This document shows positions 60,556-64,000 of a DNA stretch of 64,000 nt, in pieces (within the stretch, counting starts at the first letter, position 1; every line of letters begins with the position of its first letter). The DNA comes from Microbacterium testaceum StLB037. Its GTDB lineage: Bacteria > Actinomycetota > Actinomycetes > Actinomycetales > Microbacteriaceae. The stretch spans positions 248,802 to 312,801 of the forward strand of contig NZ_FNJN01000004.1 of NCBI RefSeq assembly GCF_900104345.1, written 5' to 3'. Under the pieces are notes generated by a model. It worked only from the letters and a program-made list of their open reading frames with translations, had not been told where the DNA came from and searched no databases. The position numbers were made by a program, and so were the translations under genes.

Positions 60556-60582
60556 TAGTATGACGATGTCGAATCGATTCGA
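60556..60582 (+). promoter_or_regulatory. Promoter -10 with a perfect 14-bp palindrome at the start site
   Basis: TAGTAT (60556-60561) is followed at 60569 by TCGAATCGATTCGA (60569-60582), a perfect palindrome at the expected transcript start. Further down AGCCCGA-N5-TCGGGCT (about 60608-60627) forms a hairpin in the leader. Likely a repressor site for the exporter gene. Confidence 0.5.
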
Positions 60583-60630
60583 GGTTCGACGATCCCCCTC
60601 TTTTCTCAGCCCGATTTCGTCGGGCTGTCC

Positions 60631-61992
60631 GTGTTGCGAAACGAAACCAGACGCGTGCTCGATACTGCCTCCCACCCCGTCATCCCCTCGTCGTCCCGCC
60701 CCCCGCAGACGAACACCGGCGCGATCCGCGCGATCGGCAAGAACCCCGCCACGGCGCCGATCGTGCTGCACCCGGGCGACGCCATCCCGGCATCGCGGCG
60801 CTTCCTGTACATCCTCGTGCTCGGCGCGCTCACCGCCCTGGGCCCGTTCACGATCGACCTGTACCTGCCCGCGTTCCCCGTGCTCGAGGCCGACTTCCAG
60901 ACGACGGCGGCCGCGATCCAGCTCACGCTGACCGGCACGATGATCGGCTTCGCGCTGGGGCAGCTCATCGTGGGACCGCTCAGCGACAAGGTCGGCCGCC
61001 GCCTGCCGTTGCTCTCGGTCACGGCGCTGCACGTGGCCGCGAGCATCTTCGCGGCCTCGGCGCCCACTCTCGAGACCCTCTCGATCGCCCGCGTGCTGAT
61101 GGGCGCGGGCGCGGCCGCCGGTGGAGTCGTGGCCGCCGCGATCATCCGCGACCTGTTCGGTGGCCGCCGCCTCGTGGTCATGCTGTCGCGCATGGCGATG
61201 GTGTCGGGGGTGGCGCCCGTGCTCGCACCACTCGCCGGCTCGGCCCTCCTGCTCGTGATGAACTGGCGCGGCATCTTCGTGGTGCTGGCCGTGTACGGCG
61301 CCGTCATGCTCGTCTCGGCGATTCTGTTCGTGCCCGAGACGCTCCCTCCCGCCCGCCGCGGGGGTCCCGGCGCCACCACCGTCTGGCAGCGCTACGCGAG
61401 CGTCTTCCGCGACCGCGTCTTCATCGGCGTGCTCATCATCGGGGCGATGACCTTCAGCGGGCTGTTCTCGTACCTGTCGGCATCCTCGTTCCTCTTCCAG
61501 GTGACCTATCAGTTCAGCGCGCAGGGATACGGCGTGCTGTTCGCGGCCAACTCGATCGGCGTCGTCGTGGGTGTGCAGGTGGCTTCGCGCCTCGCCGCCC
61601 GCTTCGGGCCGCAGTGGGTTCTCGCCGTGTCGACGGCGGTCCTCGTGCTCGCCGGCGGCGCGATCGTGCTGACCGACCAGCTCGGCCTCGGGCTGTGGGG
61701 AACCATCGTGCCCCTGTTCTTCTTCATGACCGCGTGCGGTTTCACCTTTCCGTGCGCTCAGGTGCTCGCGCTCGATCGCCACGGCAAGGCCGCGGGGACC
61801 GCGCAGTCGATCATCGGCGCGGCGAACTTCGGTGTGGCCGGCATCATCTCTCCGCTGGTGGGCCTGCTCGCCACCGGTTCGGGCATCACGGCCACGACCA
61901 TGGCCTCGGTGATGCTGGGCTGCGCCCTCATCGGCGTGCTGTCGCTGTGGATCCTGGTGCGTCCGCGCACGGTCGAGCGTCTCGCGCCCTGA
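60631..61992 (+). CDS. Bcr/CflA-family MFS multidrug exporter
   Basis: A 12-span exporter of up to 453 residues. LGALTALGPFTIDLYLPAFPVLEADFQTTAAAIQLTLTGTMIGFALGQLIVGPLSDKVGRRLPLL is the Bcr/CflA signature, and ARVLMGAGAAAGGVVAAAIIRDLFGGRR is motif B. The N-terminal 45 residues are hydrophilic. The start is uncertain: GTG at 60631 or GTG at 60655; neither has a strong ribosome site. Substrates in this family include bicyclomycin, chloramphenicol and sulfonamides. Confidence 0.85.
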   Translation: MLRNETRRVLDTASHPVIPSSSRPPQTNTGAIRAIGKNPATAPIVLHPGDAIPASRRFLYILVLGALTALGPFTIDLYLPAFPVLEADFQTTAAAIQLTLTGTMIGFALGQLIVGPLSDKVGRRLPLLSVTALHVAASIFAASAPTLETLSIARVLMGAGAAAGGVVAAAIIRDLFGGRRLVVMLSRMAMVSGVAPVLAPLAGSALLLVMNWRGIFVVLAVYGAVMLVSAILFVPETLPPARRGGPGATTVWQRYASVFRDRVFIGVLIIGAMTFSGLFSYLSASSFLFQVTYQFSAQGYGVLFAANSIGVVVGVQVASRLAARFGPQWVLAVSTAVLVLAGGAIVLTDQLGLGLWGTIVPLFFFMTACGFTFPCAQVLALDRHGKAAGTAQSIIGAANFGVAGIISPLVGLLATGSGITATTMASVMLGCALIGVLSLWILVRPRTVERLAP

Positions 61993-62192
61993 TCGCCGCG
62001 GCGGCCGGGTCCTCGGCCCGGCCAGCGCGAGCAGCGAGCCGGGAGGGATCGCGATCGCCGCAGAGCGGGATGGCGCCGACGCGGTGGCCGTTGCCGGGCT
62101 CGCGCGGCGCACACAGTAGCAGAGCCATCCCCGGGGGACGCGCGCGATGCCCACCCATTCCGTCGTCGTCGCGGGGGCGGCATCATGAGGCG

Positions 62193-62891
62193 ATGGACGC
62201 CTCCGCGATCGACGACGTGCTCGACACGCGCCCGCAGCGCTTCCGCGCGACGGTGGGCGTGGTGCTCATCGCCCTCGCGTGCGCGCTGGGCGCGTGGGTG
62301 TTCTTCCGCGGGCCCAGTCCCTTCGCGATCGACGTGTGGTGGAACCAGCTCTTCGCGTCCACCCCGTCTCAGCCCCTGCTGGTCTTCGCGATCGCGATGG
62401 ACGCCGTCGGAGGCCACCTCACCGCGGTGCTGATCGTGCCCATCCTCGGTGCGCTGGCGCTGTACCTGTCGCGCCGACGCTGGTCGGCGCTGTACTTCCT
62501 GACCGCTTCGGTGGGAAGCGCTCTGCTCGTGCAGGTGGTCAAGCACACCTTCGGCCGCGCGCGGCCGGAGGACATCCTCATCGTCAGCGATTACGGATCA
62601 TTCCCCTCGGGGCATACGGCGAACGCGGCGACGATCGCGGTCGTCGCGGCCGTGCTCTTCCCGCACCTCTGGGTGCGGATCGTCGGTGTCGCCTGGGTCG
62701 TGCTCATGGCCTTCAGCCGCACGTACCTGCACGCGCACTGGCTCTCGGACACCGCGGGCGGCGCGCTGATCGGCGCGGGTGCGGCGCTGATCCTGGCGGC
62801 GGCGTTCTCGCGACTTCGGGCGCGGGACGAAGACCGTCTCGCGATGCGGCGGGCGCGCAAGGCGGATGCCAGGGCGGCGGCCGCGTCGTAG
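62193..62891 (+). CDS. PAP2-family membrane phosphatase
   Basis: A 232-residue membrane protein with about six spans and all three PAP2 motifs: KHTFGRARPED, FPSGHT and SRTYLHAHWLSD. Relatives remove phosphate from phosphatidic acid, phosphatidylglycerol phosphate or undecaprenyl pyrophosphate, so a role in lipid or cell-wall carrier recycling is likely. The C-terminal tail is basic (RRARKADARAAAA). The 200 bases upstream show nothing distinctive. Confidence 0.87.
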   Translation: MDASAIDDVLDTRPQRFRATVGVVLIALACALGAWVFFRGPSPFAIDVWWNQLFASTPSQPLLVFAIAMDAVGGHLTAVLIVPILGALALYLSRRRWSALYFLTASVGSALLVQVVKHTFGRARPEDILIVSDYGSFPSGHTANAATIAVVAAVLFPHLWVRIVGVAWVVLMAFSRTYLHAHWLSDTAGGALIGAGAALILAAAFSRLRARDEDRLAMRRARKADARAAAAS

Positions 62892-62894
62892 GCT
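62889..62894 (+). promoter_or_regulatory. -10 element for a leaderless transcript
   Basis: TAGGCT at 62889-62894, overlapping the PAP2 stop codon, lies 7 bases before the ATG at 62902. Confidence 0.4.
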
Positions 62895-62901
62895 GTCGCG
62901 C

Positions 62902-64000
62902 ATGAGCGAGCCCGGCGACGTGCCCTCCGTACCCTCCGACGAGCCCACGACGGCCGACGCTGAGGTCGCGCGGCTGCGCGCCGAGGCGGAGGCGGCCGAG
63001 GCCGAACTGCGACTCGCGCGGGCGCGAGCCGACCTCGCGGCGGCGGAGGCCACCGCGGCGGCGGCGCGGGCTCGAGCGGCCGGGGGAGCGGCGCCCGGCC
63101 CCGCGCCGGTCGTGCCGCCGGAGGAGCGCGATGCCCCAGCCCCAGCCCCGGCCCCAGCCCCGGCCCCGGCCGCGCCCGCATCGGCACCCGTGAGCGCCGC
63201 CGAGCCCCCGGCCCCGGCCCCGACCGAAGCCCCGGCCCCCACCGAAGCCCCGACCCCCGCAGCCCCCGTCGAGGGCCCGCTCTCCGCCGCCCAGGTCGAC
63301 AAGATCGCCGCGGGGTACGTCGCCACCGGAGCCGCTCTCGACCTGGGCGTGCTCGTGAACGGCGGGCCGGTGGCATCCGTCCCCGTCCGCATCCCCCTCG
63401 CGATGACCAATCGGCACGGGCTCGTCGCCGGGGCGACGGGCACCGGCAAGACACGCACGCTGCAACTGCTCGCCGAGCAGCTGTCCGAGAACGGGGTCCC
63501 GGTGTTCGCCGCCGACATCAAGGGCGACCTGTCGGGTCTCGCGGCCGAGGGCACCTCGAGCGAGAAGCTCCTCGCGCGTACCTCCGCGCTCGGTCAGGAC
63601 TGGTCGGCGCGGTCGTTCCCGACCGAGTTCTTCGCCCTCGGCGACGACGTCGGTTCGGGGATCCCGGTGCGGGCGACCGTGTCGGGGTTCGGTCCGCTGC
63701 TGCTCAGCCGCGTGCTCGGGCTGAACGCGACGCAGGAGTCCAGCCTGGGCCTCGTCTTCCATTACGCCGACGAGAAGGGGCTGGCGCTCGTCGACCTCTC
63801 GGACCTGCGCGCGGTGCTCACCTACCTCACGAGCGACGAGGGCAAGGCCGAGCTCAAGGGAATCGGCGGGCTGTCGGCGGCGACCGCGGGTGTGATCCTG
63901 CGCGAGCTGGTCGCGTTCGCGGCCGTGGGCGCTGACAGCTTCTTCGGTGAGCCCGAACTCGACGTCTCGGTGTTCCTGCGGACGGATGCCGCGGGGGCGG
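62902..64000 (+). CDS. HerA-like (DUF853) ATPase, 5' part (3' end cut by window)
   Basis: The frame runs open to the window end for 366 codons. The first 65 residues are an alanine/glutamate-rich coiled coil (VARLRAEAEAAEAELRLARARADLAAAEA), followed by a Pro/Ala-rich linker to about residue 125 (APAPAPAPAP-type). The DUF853/HerA ATPase starts near 150: PLAMTNRHGLVAGATGTGKTRTLQLLAEQLSENGVPVFAADIKGDLSGL, with Walker A GATGTGKT. It is probably a DNA-translocating or remodelling ATPase; DUF853 proteins in this phylum are common and their task is not fixed. Confidence 0.82.
   Translation, partial: MSEPGDVPSVPSDEPTTADAEVARLRAEAEAAEAELRLARARADLAAAEATAAAARARAAGGAAPGPAPVVPPEERDAPAPAPAPAPAPAAPASAPVSAAEPPAPAPTEAPAPTEAPTPAAPVEGPLSAAQVDKIAAGYVATGAALDLGVLVNGGPVASVPVRIPLAMTNRHGLVAGATGTGKTRTLQLLAEQLSENGVPVFAADIKGDLSGLAAEGTSSEKLLARTSALGQDWSARSFPTEFFALGDDVGSGIPVRATVSGFGPLLLSRVLGLNATQESSLGLVFHYADEKGLALVDLSDLRAVLTYLTSDEGKAELKGIGGLSAATAGVILRELVAFAAVGADSFFGEPELDVSVFLRTDAAGA

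Noticed and set aside
60550..62154. 534-codon minus-strand open frame
   Set aside because: Antisense to the Bcr/CflA exporter; product is rich in Arg/Glu/His/Gly without domains.
63110..63270. DNA tandem repeat region
   Set aside because: The periodic GCCCCG pattern encodes an in-frame Ala-Pro linker of the HerA-like protein, so it is explained by protein composition.

Overview
The window is a high-GC actinobacterial chromosome segment, most likely from Microbacterium or a close relative in Microbacteriaceae. The evidence is the tRNA-Trp/secE/nusG/rplK/rplA block, an acidic N-terminal extension on NusG, many leaderless-type promoters, dense ATGA/GTGA start-stop overlaps, and frequent GGATGCC/GGCATCC. 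There is no phage structural gene, transposase or CRISPR array. Both ends cut genes: a RamB/ScfR-type regulator on the left and a HerA-like ATPase on the right.

Layout. 1-8.5 kb: regulator fragment, then a tightly coupled operon of an NCS1 (cytosine permease-like) transporter, a hydantoinase/oxoprolinase-family protein, three DUF917 proteins and a PucR regulator; the likely role is uptake and breakdown of a cyclic amide or pyrimidine-type compound. 8.6-18.6 kb: a glycan-use region with a secreted PF10091 glucoamylase-like hydrolase, a TetR regulator, a sugar ABC importer, a GH3 glycosidase and a LacI regulator; a DUF559 nuclease-like gene bracketed by inverted repeats sits inside it. 18.6-24.3 kb: a phosphonate/organophosphate-type operon (HAD phosphatase, PhnD, PhnC, two PhnE, RpiR regulator) behind a PHO-box-like element and two identical-type palindromes. 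24.4-32.8 kb: putrescine/GABA catabolism (PucR regulator, GABA aminotransferase, amine oxidase, Usp, APC permease, semialdehyde dehydrogenase).

33-36 kb: tRNA-Trp, secE, nusG, rplK, rplA. 36-47.5 kb: accessory genes between the two ribosomal operons: polar amino acid ABC importer, nitronate monooxygenase-like enzyme, acylphosphatase, LysE exporter with LysR regulator, quinone reductase-like enzyme, MarR-regulated DHA2 exporter, orphan YqaJ nuclease, a SIP-domain protein behind an iron box, and a second DUF559 gene bracketed by repeats. 47.6-48.8 kb: L10 leader, rplJ, rplL. 49-53.7 kb: a 1,564-residue sortase-anchored nuclease/5'-nucleotidase. 53.8-58.8 kb: a LacI-controlled alpha-glucoside-type ABC importer. 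59-64 kb: DUF305 and DUF3105 proteins, a Bcr/CflA exporter, a PAP2 phosphatase and the HerA-like ATPase.

Most interesting: two unrelated-in-position DUF559/AbiEi-like genes (near 11-12 kb and 46-47 kb) are each flanked on both sides by their own family of short repeats arranged head-to-head. In the first, two 81-bp inverted-repeat units lie exactly 1,100 bp apart; in the second, 19-bp units are phased around a palindromic core. This looks like a nuclease-associated repeat element. Several operators could also be matched to adjacent regulators. All functional calls rest on reading the sequence and on family knowledge; no database search was run.
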